DNA from: Tuctoria greenei
Taxonomy: Eukaryota; Streptophyta; Magnoliopsida; Poales; Poaceae
Assembly: GCA_036927565.1 (NCBI GenBank)
Contig: JAYESD010000010.1
Span: 43,021,298-43,085,297 of the forward strand
DNA length: 64,000 bases
Direction of reading: 5' to 3'
Below are positions 45,201 to 57,200 of this stretch, in pieces. Under the pieces are notes generated by a model. It ran no database searches. It saw only the letters and a list, made by a program, of their open reading frames with translations, and had not been told where the DNA came from. Each line of letters opens with the position of its first letter. Position 1 is the stretch's first letter. Both the position numbers and the translations under genes were made by a program.

Positions 45201-48200
45201 AGTGTTGTCATTAGAGGCCTCATTGATCCTGTCATCAAGGGCTATTACTGCTGTCATTAGAGGTGGCACCTTGGGGTGCAAGCCTGCTGTCCTATATATA
45301 TGTACCTCTCGTCTATCATATCCACTCATTCCACTCTTTGGCAGTACACTTTCTATCAGTGTCCACCTAAAAAGTGTGTGAAATTGTCCCTTGAAAACAA
45401 GATTAGGGGTGATTGTTGAATATACTCTTGTTTTCTAGATTAGTAAAGTGTAGGAGAGTCCAAATTAGTTTTAGAGAAGAGTGCTACTACAATCAAGGAT
45501 AGATAAAAGTCCTAGTTAGATTGGAGTTAGAGTCCTAGGAGGAGTCTAATTTCTTGTGACCCGGTCTATATAGTTGGGGAACCCTCTATCGTAATTGAAG
45601 CAGTTTTATTATTGAAAATTCGAGTTCAATAATTGTCCGGATTTACAACATAATTGTCCAAGAAGGAAGATGAACTGCCATTGCAAGATAGATAATCATG
45701 TATGTAATTGGTTTCGCTTATAATCAACTTATGGGTCAAAATAAGCGAAAAACCCACCCAAACATCTTGTTTAATTATTGCTTAGCTCCTAAGCCGATTA
45801 ATGAGGAGGCCCAAAAAACAATAGGAAACCTGATTACAGAAACACAAGGTGGAAGGAGGGTCTGAAATTAAGCTAGATCTCTTTTCCACCCATACCCTTC
45901 CGCGATGCGGAACTGCCGGACTCCCTCACAAGCGAGCGCTGCAACTAGCGATTAGCAGTAGCCGCCAGTGGATTCGCCGCCGCCAGCAGCACGCGTGCCC
46001 CCGCCTCCTTGCCCTCTCAAGTGTTTTGTCGATGATTGATTGATTTGCAAAAAATTTTGATTGATTGATTACACAAATTTTGAGCGAGAGCAAGGATCAG
46101 CTGTTGCTGTAGCACATGGCGGAAGTAAAAAAAATTCCTCCCTGCTCAATCAGATGTGCAACGGAAGCACATGTCAGATGTTTGTTTAGTTGCTGAATGT
46201 ATGTCCATACTTATGGAGTGTGTAGGAGTTGAACATTTATTTGCACTGTTGTTTTCAAGAATTTTTGAGCGAGAGCAATGATCAGTTGTTGATATGCAGC
46301 CGTAGCACATGCCGGAAGCAAAAAACCTTTAGAAATGAGTTGTCATCACATACAGAGGTATACAAGTCATTTTACAGACAATACAGGGATAAATCATTCA
46401 AAATATTTAGGTTTGCCAAACACTCCACTTCCGCTTACCCAGACCACAGGCTCAACAGAAAATCATGCTTAGCACATAATCAAGCCACAGAAAAGCGAAT
46501 ACAAACAGGACCTTAATACCCTTTAAAATTAAGATTCCTGGAGAAGTAATACACTTAAAATACTAGTGTATTTTAAGACTATTGTGTTTCAAAATGTTAG
46601 TTGATGCACTGCAGTAAGATGCCTGGAAAAGTAATACACAAGAATATTTGAGACTAGTGGCTAATTTGGTATGTTACAATGTTTCAATATATTGTAAAAG
46701 TATCATGCATTAAATACACTTAAAAGTAAACTGCAAAAATTAATTCATACAGGTGCCTGGAAAAATAAGATGAGTAGTCCCAGCACTGCTCATCATTTCC
46801 TACTCTGAAATTCTGAAAAAAAGATAAATTCAATTTGCAGGTTTACACAAGTTTGTGTGCAATATATTCATATTCTTTATGAATTTTGAAAGTTAAAACG
46901 TGTTGGACCAATCCTATTTCACTAACATGGTTGCTTAAACTCCTGGGCACCAACTAACATTTTGAAACTAGTTCTGGAGGCATTTATTGAACTCAGGATT
47001 ATAATCATCTATTTTTGTTCTTGAACTTCAAAATTTGTCACAGGAAACACTACTAGATGCAAATATTAGGGAAAAGGAAATTATCATACAGGACAATTGT
47101 GTTCTTACCCCAACTCTGTAGTCTAATTGTGATTTAGCCTCATTTTTTTTCAACTTTGTGATTTTACCCTCTTTTTTTTTTAGATGAAATAGCTGATTAC
47201 CCTCACTATTTGTCTGTTAGTTGGATCTGGATTAAGTGAAACAAAAAAGGAAAAATTAAAAAAGACCAAGGTATGCTAAACCTTTCACCCTCCCTTGATT
47301 CTTTCCTGTTCTTGCCTGTTCCATGACCTTTTAGCCATGGTGAATTCTAAACCGAGCCCTGTTGTGTCAGCGCTCTGATCTTGGCATGACACACTGCTAG
47401 AGGATCAGGCGGACGAAGCACGATATGCTGTTCCAGGCGTGAAGTCAGGGGGCATGTGCCCTGTCGGGTCAAGGAGCGTGTGACGTGTGTGAGAGCACGA
47501 CTCTGAAGTGCCCCAACGATCTAAGGGAGCTCGATTCTGGTGGCAAGGAGCTGTTTTAGGTGACAACGACCTTGATTTAGGGGGTTTTGAGGTTGATTGT
47601 GGTGGGAGGGGAATAGGGGATTCAATTCAAATGGTGGAAAGAGCAATCTTGTGGAAAACTGGCAACATGTTGAGTCCTAAATGTTTTATATCCAGCTCTT
47701 CAACTTAGATGTCACCTTTCATGAGTGCCATTCGTAGAGGACTTGCCCTGGTAAACTGTCACAGATGTTCTTGGGATTTACCGCCAAACCTGCCGCCTGA
47801 CCGCCTGTGCCGTCACTCGACGTTGCCGATGAACAGGGGTAGGGGTAGGAGAGACAAGTTCTCTTGGACTATAATTCTCGCTTGATTAATTTGTTGTGCG
47901 CTGACCACAATATATAGTCGGTCTGCAAATTACATTATGGAATAAAGACTATCTCTAACCAACTCTATCTCTAATATGAGAACTAATCTATTAGACTCTT
48001 TTATAGACACGAGCTGCATAGATGATTGTTAGGCATGACCACAGCTGTGAGGTGGCGGCGGCGTCCTCTCTGGAAACTATAGCATTTACCCAAGCAACAT
48101 CTCCCAGGTGTGAATAAACTATAGCATTGTATTCCGACTGTACTCTTGTGCACGAAATATATTAAGCGGAAGCTAATAACAAGTGAATAAACTTCATGTT

Positions 48201-51200
48201 AATCTTTGCTGTCGCTATTTGGGAAATCTGGAAGCAGAGGAACTCCAAGATCTTTAGGGGCACCACCCCAACCATCCTAAGATGGAAGTGCTTCATGTTC
48301 TATCTCAGGAGGAAGAGGTCGTACTTTACTATTCAAACTTTGCATTATGCAAGTATATATCTATCCAAAGTGGGGGCTTCTCCGGCTGTATTCCTTAAAA
48401 AAACACGTGAATAAACTAAAGCTTCCAAATTGGGTCAACGTCAAATTGTATTTAGATACTGACCTCGACTAGAGAAATGCTAGAATTCCAATATGGAGTT
48501 TTCATGCTCTTGTTCACATGGACTCCACATTCGTTCCAAATTTGTTAAAAATGTCAAACTTCAGTTATATTTGATATACAGATAGGTTCTGTCCAATTTG
48601 TTATCTAAGTACATTTGAAATATGCCAAGATAATTATATAAAAAAGGCCTAAAATCAAACCTGTTACAAAAGCAGGAATAAATGTGCAAGGGTATTGTTG
48701 TCCTTTTATAGCTCATTTGACACCATTAAGTGCCCATAACAGAATAGGATAAAATGATGGTTTATTTTGAAAAATTGAGGGTAGAATCACAAAGTTGAAA
48801 ATTGAGAGCAAAAAAATCACAATTGAACTTAATATTGTCAGAATGGAATAGCTCCATCATATTGCCTATTTGTAGAAATTACTAATACAACACTCATATT
48901 GTCAGAATTGACTATATAAAGTTCTTTAACGGGTTACATCTTTGCTTTTTTTTTTTACAATTGCACGTATCTAACATGGTCCACATCTTAATTTCATGTG
49001 CACCAGTATGTTTATTCTTTTTGGAAAATAGGCCTACGTGATCTTGTTGGGATAGTGTCATCGGGGCTGGGCTGATCCCCAGCCCAGTGACCGAAGGTAG
49101 GAACCACCCTATGGAGAAATTTTTTTATTCTTCGATGATCTAAATTACAACATATGAGGTTCCTTTTATAGGTCAAGGAAGGTCTTATCTCTAACGGCTT
49201 GTCTCTAACGAATCTAACCAACTTATCTTTAACAGATCTAACCAACTTATCTCTAACAGATCTAACCAATTATCTCTAATAGTTTGTCTCTAAGAGATTT
49301 TTTTGATCTAAATTAAATATTCCTTGTAGAAAGTTCATGCGGCTGGGCCTTCAGGTTGGGCTTGGGCCATGCGTGGACCCAGTCCACAACATTCCCCCCC
49401 TCTCCAACATCAGTTCCTCACTTCGTCCTCGAGCTGGGTCTTCAAGGCGGTGAGGTAGGGTGTTTGGTATTGTGGCTCCGGTGACGGCCTTGAGCTCGAT
49501 GTTCCCTATGGCGAGGAAAGTTGCCACGCCCCCTAACTTGACGTGTAGGTGCGAGTCCATGGAAGTCGGGTGCTGGTGGGGGTTGCGAGTTCTTGTACGC
49601 CGTGTCAGCCCACCTTTGGTTTCCGCAGTGGTTCCTAAGCTTGCGCCCAACTGTAATTGCGATTTCTTCCTCATCGAGTAAAGATGATCAGCAAGGTATC
49701 GAAAATAGTTGTGGCAATGATGATCAAGCATTAAGAATTCTAATGTTTGGTTGCTTTCGTGCTTTGCCCTTAACACAATCTCAGATTGCCTGCCATGCGA
49801 ATCCTGGGCGAGCCCGCGCGGAACTTGTTGGATCGTGGTGGGGTGTCCGACGAAGAGAATGCACGGGAATGGCGGGGTTGAGAACGCCACACGGCGGTGG
49901 GTGGTGCGGACAACGGGAGGACGACGAGTTGCACCGTGGTGGCGGAGCAGTAGACGCTCACCATGGTGGTTGCGTGAATACTCCCATCGGACATGGCTCC
50001 ACTGCAAGATTGCTCGAGCAGAACCAATCTAGCCTCATGCTGGATCCCATCGGAGGCCGCATGATCTGTGGTGACTTGCTTGACGAAGGGAAGATAGGGC
50101 GACGTCGGGGCCTGGACTCCGTTTTGCAGATCCGGAAGAGGAAGTGCACGAGAAAGTAGGACGATGTCGGGCCCGTCGAGGTCGGAGGCGGAGGTGGGTG
50201 GTGCTGCGGAGGAGTCCGCCGCCATCCACAAGTGACAAGGCGAACGAATTAGAGCGGAGTCGCAGTAGTCGAGACGGAGCTTGGTTGACTAGCACACGGC
50301 GACACCTCGATCACTGGACGCGGGCGTCAGAGTTGGTTGCTGCCGAACTTAGTGCCTGCAGAGGACAGTCATCTGATTCGGCGCGGTTGGCTGAAGGAAG
50401 GTCGGCTGGCGTCAACACAAGGGAGGGGATCAAATCTGGTCGTGTCCCTCGCAATTGTTCTGATCTTGCCTCCATACGCGTAAGACGTTGATCATGGACG
50501 TCGAGGATGCGATCCATGGTGTCCATCTCTGCCCAGAGACGCTTGATGGCATTGGACATGTCCATCTTGGCGTGCAGCGTGGCGAGGCTCACCAGATCTT
50601 GTACAGCGGCGGCCATGGCGGCATGGCGATCCGCTGTGTGGTCCCTGATGCCAAATGTTGTGGCTTGTGGTGGGGTAGTGTCATCAGGGCTGGGTTGATC
50701 CCCAACCCGATGATCGAAGGTAAGAACCACCCTCTTAGGAAATTCCTTTATTTTCCGTTGATCTGAATTACAACCTATGAGATTCCTTTTATAGGCTAAA
50801 GAACGCTTTATCTCTAACCACTTATCTCTAACAAATCTAATCAACTTGTCTCTAACAGATATAACCACTTATCTCTAATAGATTTATTTGATCTAAATTA
50901 AATATTACTTCTAGAAAGTTCATGCGGCTGGGCTTGGGCTCTGCGTGGACCCAGTTCACAACAGAGCTGAAAATCTTTTTTGCTTTTCAGCTTATTTTTT
51001 TGGGAATAATAGAGATGTAGTTGCAATTGCACCTGGTATCCTGGTTGGACTCAGTTTTATGAATCTTTGGATAGTATTGTACCGAGCCTTGTGACTGGGT
51101 CAAGCAACACTCTATATTTTAGGCGAGTGCAGTGACTTGATGATATGTTAATTTCTTTCCTTCTTGCTTGCCTCTGTTGTTTGCTTCTTTTTATCCTGCT

Positions 51201-54200
51201 TGCAAAATGACATTCTACCTGGTGTATAGTTTTTGCTAGTTAAGCTTATAAATCTTATTGCTTGCTTTTAAATATATTTATTCATGATATGGGATAAATA
51301 AATTTATTCGCTGTGTATATTATGCAGATATTCCAGCTTGCAGGTATATCCTAAGGAGGAAACACTCTCTCGCCACTCTATACTGGGACCTAATGGGCTT
51401 CATGGCCAATGGACAGGGCCCGTTAGTGGTATCAGGGTATTTCTATTTTATTTTATTTGCATTTCTATACATGTTTGCTTGAGATTATAACATAGGCAAC
51501 AACTGGAATTTGATTGATATTTTATTTTGCTACTGCATATTGCAGATTGAATATCCAAGTAATCCTGAATTAACCCAAAGTTGTACCTCTAGGTAAGAAC
51601 TTGGGACAGTGCATAGTTGTTTTTTTATAGATTTATGAGTTACTTTTTTCTCTAACAGATTTGAGTTACTTTAAGATGACATAGTGTCATAGCCTTTCTC
51701 CCTTCTGCAGATTAGTGCCAGCAATATTGAATGAAGATGGCTTGCATGGACCCAGAATAGTATCGCGGGATAAAAATAATGATATGCAGTCTGTTCTCTC
51801 GCTTGATGATGGCAGATGGTCTTTACCAGCAGAAGAACCAGCCTCCATGTCTCTTGGTTTGCAACCTGAGTTTTCCCAACTGAATATTAGACAGCCTTCT
51901 CCCCCACCCGTCCTAGCACAGGTGCATCCTCAGCGTGGACCAATTTCTCCATCAAGAGTTGCTGATCCAAGACCAGGACTCGCTACCACTGACAATGGGC
52001 GCTTTCAAAATTTGCATGTGGTATGCTAAAAAATACATAATTTCTTTAATGTCTTATGATATTGTTCCAAATCTATTATATTTGAGCGAAGGCATGGATG
52101 GTCATGCTTCATTGTGCACTTATTTATCTGGTGATTTTGTTTGACCTGCTTGTCAGCCGGTGGCATTAATGGAGTGTTTCCTGAGGGTTGCTGAGGCAAA
52201 TACCCTAAAGAATTTGGAAACATGTGGAATTCTTGCTGGTACTCTGGTATGTGCATTTCCCTATAAGCAGATATGATTATTCATTGGCTACATCATTGAC
52301 TGTTTCTTTTTGTTGCAGAAAAAGAAAACTTTTTATGTGACAACGTTGATAATACCTAAACAGAAATCAACGTCCGACTCAGTAAGTTGTATTTTACACT
52401 GTCACGTGCTCTTCACTTACTGTTTTCCCCGTTCAGATGCATTTCTTACCTGAGCTCATTTCTAATAATGATCGGTCACTAGTATGACTCTAAAAATATT
52501 ATTTTAAGGTTAAATAATTGCTCATTCACTTGAATAGAAATTTCTGTTATTTTGTTGTACCTCAGCGCTACCATCTTTAAATTCCTATTGAGTTGCAGCA
52601 ACTGGTTATTGTGGATTTGCATCAGTTATCTGCATCAAGTGGGAGCATGTTTATGTTTTGCAGTTCAGTCTTCCAATTGTAGCAGTTTCAGAAGTATTTG
52701 CATTGGTAACGATTAAAATGCAATCTGAGTTATGATGCAATCATGCAATCAAACTCCCTCAACCATTAGATCTTAAACCTAAGGTTGTTGCACTTTTTTA
52801 TTAACCCGTTCTAAGGTTATAACATATGAACACTTTGGTGGAAGGGGTTAAGTAAACAGATGCAACAACCGTATGATTCAGATCTAATAGCTGAGGATGA
52901 CTGTTTGCATGATTGCACAATAACTCAGATTCTAGTCATTCCCATTTGCATTAACTTAACTTATTCTTTCCAGTGTCAAGCTACAAATGAAGAAGAAATA
53001 TTTGAAGTTCAGGACAAGGGTTCACTTCTATCTCTTGGATGGATTCACGTAAGTCCAGCATTTATGTTTAGTTACTATTTTTAATCACGTCAATAAGTTA
53101 CATATGTGTTTGGATTGCAAGTGTCTGCTTCTATCTCTATGCGCTTTATTTATATGTTGCATGAATAAAGGATCACACCCTTAATCAAATTTTGAGATTA
53201 GTCCTAGACCTTTTCAAACTCCGTCTATGTTGTAATGACATAGTTGGTCCCAAGTTCGAATAAAGGAGGAGGGGTTGTGATAGGCTTGGGGAGCCAACAG
53301 CTATACTTAGCCATTCTTATAGAAATGAAACCTATTGGAAATTCGTTAGGGCGTAACCCTCTTAGCGACGCGCCATACCGGAACCCTTAGTGTATGCTCT
53401 TTGCTGATGATGTAGTGTTGGTAGATGAAAATAGGGATGGTGTTGATAGAAAATTGGAGCTATGGAGGCAGACCTTAGAGTCTAAGGGGTTTAGACTTAG
53501 TAGAACCAAAACCGGGTATATGAGATGCAACTTTAGTGATGTCGGGTGCGAGCAGTGTTTTTGAGGCGTCGCCTAGGCGACACCTAGTCGCCATATAGGC
53601 GTCCAGGCGCTCCGGCCTGGACGCCATGCCTGCTCGCCTCGCCTGGAAGCACCTAGGCGGCCGCCCAGGACGACAAGGCATCCCTGGGCGACTAGGCGTC
53701 GGCTTCAGGCGTCTGCTCAGGGCGCCAAATCGCCTCGCCTCCGTCCTCCTCCATGGCGGCTTCCTGCCTCCGTCCTCCTCCACGTCGACTTCCTGCCTCC
53801 GACCTTCTCCGAGGTCGCCGCCTCATCTATGCTCTTGCTCGGCCTGCCCTGCCCCGGTGCCCCTCACCGGCCTAAACGGCGCTGCTCGCCTGGACGCCGC
53901 CTAGGCGTCCAGGCGCCCATTTAAAACACTGGGTGCAAGGATGAAAATGTTAGTTTACAAGGACAAGTAGTAGCTAGGAGGGACACATTCGATATTTAGG
54001 ATCAATGTTACAAAACAATAGTGATATTGACGAAGATGTTTGCCACATGATCAAGATCGGGTGGATGAAGTGGCGACAAGAATCTGAAATCTTATGTGAT
54101 AAGAAAGTTCCACAAAAATTGAAAGGAAAATTCTATAGGACGGTGATCCGACCTGCGATGTTGTATGGAGCAGAATGTTGGCCAACTAAAAGGCAACATG

Positions 54201-57200
54201 TCAAACAAATGAGTGTGGCGGAGATGCGCATGCTACGGTGGATGTGCGGTCACACAAGAAGAGAAAAAAATTAGGAACGAGGTGATACGTGATAGAGTAG
54301 GGATGACACCAATTGAGGAGAAGCTAGTCCAACATCGCCTACGGTGGTTTGACCATATCCAGCGGAGACCTCCAGAAGCATCAGTTAACAGTGGGATTAT
54401 AAAGAGTAGAGAAAATTTTAGAAAGGGTAGAGGTCGACCAAGATTGACATGGCAGGAGGCGGTGAAACGAGACTTAAAGGAGTCAGACATAACTAGAGAT
54501 TTGGCTCATGATAGGACTGCATGGAAATTAGCAATTCATGTGCCAGAATCTTAGTTTATTCGTATTTTGTTACTCTTATCTTCTTTCTTATTAACCCATT
54601 TTTAAAATAAATAAAATGTAGAATCTTATTTTATTTGTATTTATTATTATTATTATTTTACTTTCATCTTATTTTCTATTACTTTTCTTCAAAATTGTTG
54701 GGTTTCATTTCTAGCCGACTCCAACTTGTTTGGGACAAAGGCTTGGTTGTTGTTGTTGTCGTCCTAGACCTTTTCATTTTTTGCTTATGAACCTAGTCAT
54801 TCAGTCTGGTCACGTGGAAATAGTACTGCAATACGGAAATACTTCCAAAGTATAATACAAAGACAACAACAACAACCGAGCCTTTGTCCCAAACAAGTTG
54901 GGGTCGGCTTGAAATGAAACCCAACAATTTTTGAAAAAAGAAAGTAATAGAAAATAAGATGAATAACAAAATAAAAAAATATAAATAAAATAAGATTCTA
55001 CATTTTATTTAGTTCAGAAATGGATTAATAAGAAAGAAGATAAGGGTAACAAAATTCGAATAAACTAAGATTCCAGCACATAAATTGCTAATTTCCATGT
55101 AGTCTTATCATGAGCCAAATCTCTAGGTATGTCCCACTCCTTTAAGTCTCGTTTCACCGCCTCTTGCCATGTCAACCTTGGTCGACCTCTATCTCTCCTA
55201 AAATTTTTCTTACTCTTTATAATCCCACTGTTAACCTGTGCTTCTGGAGGTCTTCGCTGGATATGCCCAAACCACCGTAGGTGATGTTGGACTAGCTTCT
55301 CCTCAATCGGTGCGACCCCTACCCTATCACGTATCAACTCGTTCCTAATTTTGTCTCTTCTTGTGTGATTGCACATCCATCGTAGCATACGCATCTCCGC
55401 AACACTCATTTGTTGGATATGTTGCCTTTTAGTTGGTCAACATTTTGCTCCATACAACATTGCAGGTCTGATCACCGTCCTATAGAATTTTCCTTTTAAT
55501 TTTTGTGGAACTTTCTTATCACATAAGATTCCAGAAGTTTGTCGCCACTTCATCCACCCGATCTTGATCATGTGGCAAACATCTTCGTCAATATCACCAT
55601 TGCTTTGTAACATTGATTCTAAATATCGAAATGTGTCCCTCTTAGGTACTACTTGTCCTTGTAAACTAACATTTCTATCCTCGTACCCAACATCACTAAA
55701 GTTGCATCTCATATACTCGGTCTTGGTTCTACTAAGTCTAAACCCCTTAGACTCTAAGGTCTGCCTCCATAGCTCCAATTTTCTATCAACACCATCCTTA
55801 GTTTCATCTACCAAAACTACATCATCAACAAAGAGCATACACCAAGGGATATGCCCTTGTATATCCTTCGACACCTTATTCATCACTAAGGAAAAGATGT
55901 ATGGACTTAAGACTGATCCTTGATGTAGCCCTATTGTCATAGGAAAAGTATCGGTCTCACTATCTCTTACGCGCACACTTCTCACTACATTATCGTACAT
56001 ATCCTTGATAAGATTAATGTACTTTGTTGGGACTTTGTGTTTCTCTAGCGCCTACCACATGACCGGCCTTGGTACTTTATCGTATGCCTTCTCTAAGTCC
56101 GGCCTTGGTACTTTATCGTATGCCTTCTCTAAGTCAATGAACATCATATGTAGATCCTTCTTTTGCTCCCTATACCTCTCCATAAGCTGACGGAGTAAGA
56201 AAATCGCCTCCATAGTGGACCTCCCAGGCATAAAACCAAACTGGTTTTTAGTGACATTGGTCACTTTCCTCAAGCTGTGTTCAATCACTCTCTCCCAGAG
56301 CTTCATAGTATGATGACTCATAAGCTTAATTCCTCGATAATTAGTACAACTTTGAACATCTCCTTTATTTTTGAAGATTGGTACTAAAATACTTTTCTGC
56401 CACTCTTCAGACATTTTGTTTGACTGAAAAATGCGGTTGGATAGTTTAGTGAGCCATACTATTGCTACATCCTCCAGACATCTCCACACCTCAATGGGGA
56501 CATCATCGGGGCCGAGGGCCTTTCCTCCTTTCATCTTTTTTTAAGGCCCCTCTAACCTCAGACTCTTGTATCTTCCGCACGAATCGTCTGTTGATGTCAT
56601 CAAATGAGTCATCCAACTCGAACTTAATGCTCTCATTCCCGTCATTGAATAGTCCATTGAAGTAGTACCGTCATCTGTTCGTAATCTCTTCATCCTTCAG
56701 TAGAATTCAATCTGCCTCATCCTTAATGCATTTGACTTGGTTGAGATCCCTCACCTTCCTCTTGCGAAGTTTTGCCATCTTCTATATATATCCTTTTCGC
56801 CTTCTTTTGTCCCTAGCCTTGCATATAGCGCATCATAGGCCTGCCCCCTTTGCTTTACTCACAACACGCCTTGCATTTTTCTTAGCCTCTTTATACTTCA
56901 CCATGTTACTTGCGCTTCTCTCATGATGTCAGCTCTTATAAGACTTCTTCTCCTTAATAGCTTTTTGTACATCTTTATTCTACCACCAAGTGTCTTTATC
57001 TACAAGTTTCTTACCTTTTGTCCACCCAAGCACCTCCCTAGCTGCCTTCCTAATGTAAGTCGCCATCTTCACTCACATACTATCCGCATCTTCCTCTTCG
57101 CTCTAAGGACCTTCCGCGATCATCCTCCTTTTGAATGATTTCCCTTCGTCTACGGACATCCACTACTCCATCCTTAAGGCTCTTATCTATTAGGATTCCT

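Larger units (their letters stand above)
32334..45358 (+). mobile_element. Ty1/copia retrotransposon nested in the small LTR element
   Basis: Short LTRs lie at 32334-32499 and 45170-45358. PBS TGGTATCACGAGACC starts at 32500 and a polypurine run GGGGGGAGGGG precedes the 3' LTR. Flanking pentamers GCGCC (32329-32333) and GTGTC (45359-45363) differ by two C/T changes and fit a worn target duplication inside the host's repeated GTTGTGTCCACC motif. Without later insertions the element would be about 5.4 kb. The 3' LTR has TATATATA near 45293; the 5' LTR lacks this part and instead has a duplicated segment of about 44 bp. Confidence 0.85.
30844..45650 (+). mobile_element. Small non-autonomous LTR retrotransposon (nest host)
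   Basis: LTRs at 30844-31079 and 45414-45650 (236 and 237 bp) are flanked by a perfect target duplication TAATT (30839-30843 and 45651-45655). A PBS, TTGGTATCAAGAGC, follows the 5' LTR and a polypurine-like GATTAGGGGTGAT precedes the 3' LTR. Without the later copia insertion the element is only about 1.8 kb, with an internal part at 31080-32333 and 45359-45413. It has no recognisable gag or pol, so it must have been moved by enzymes from another element. The insertion splits the L1 ORF2 reading frame. Confidence 0.9.
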
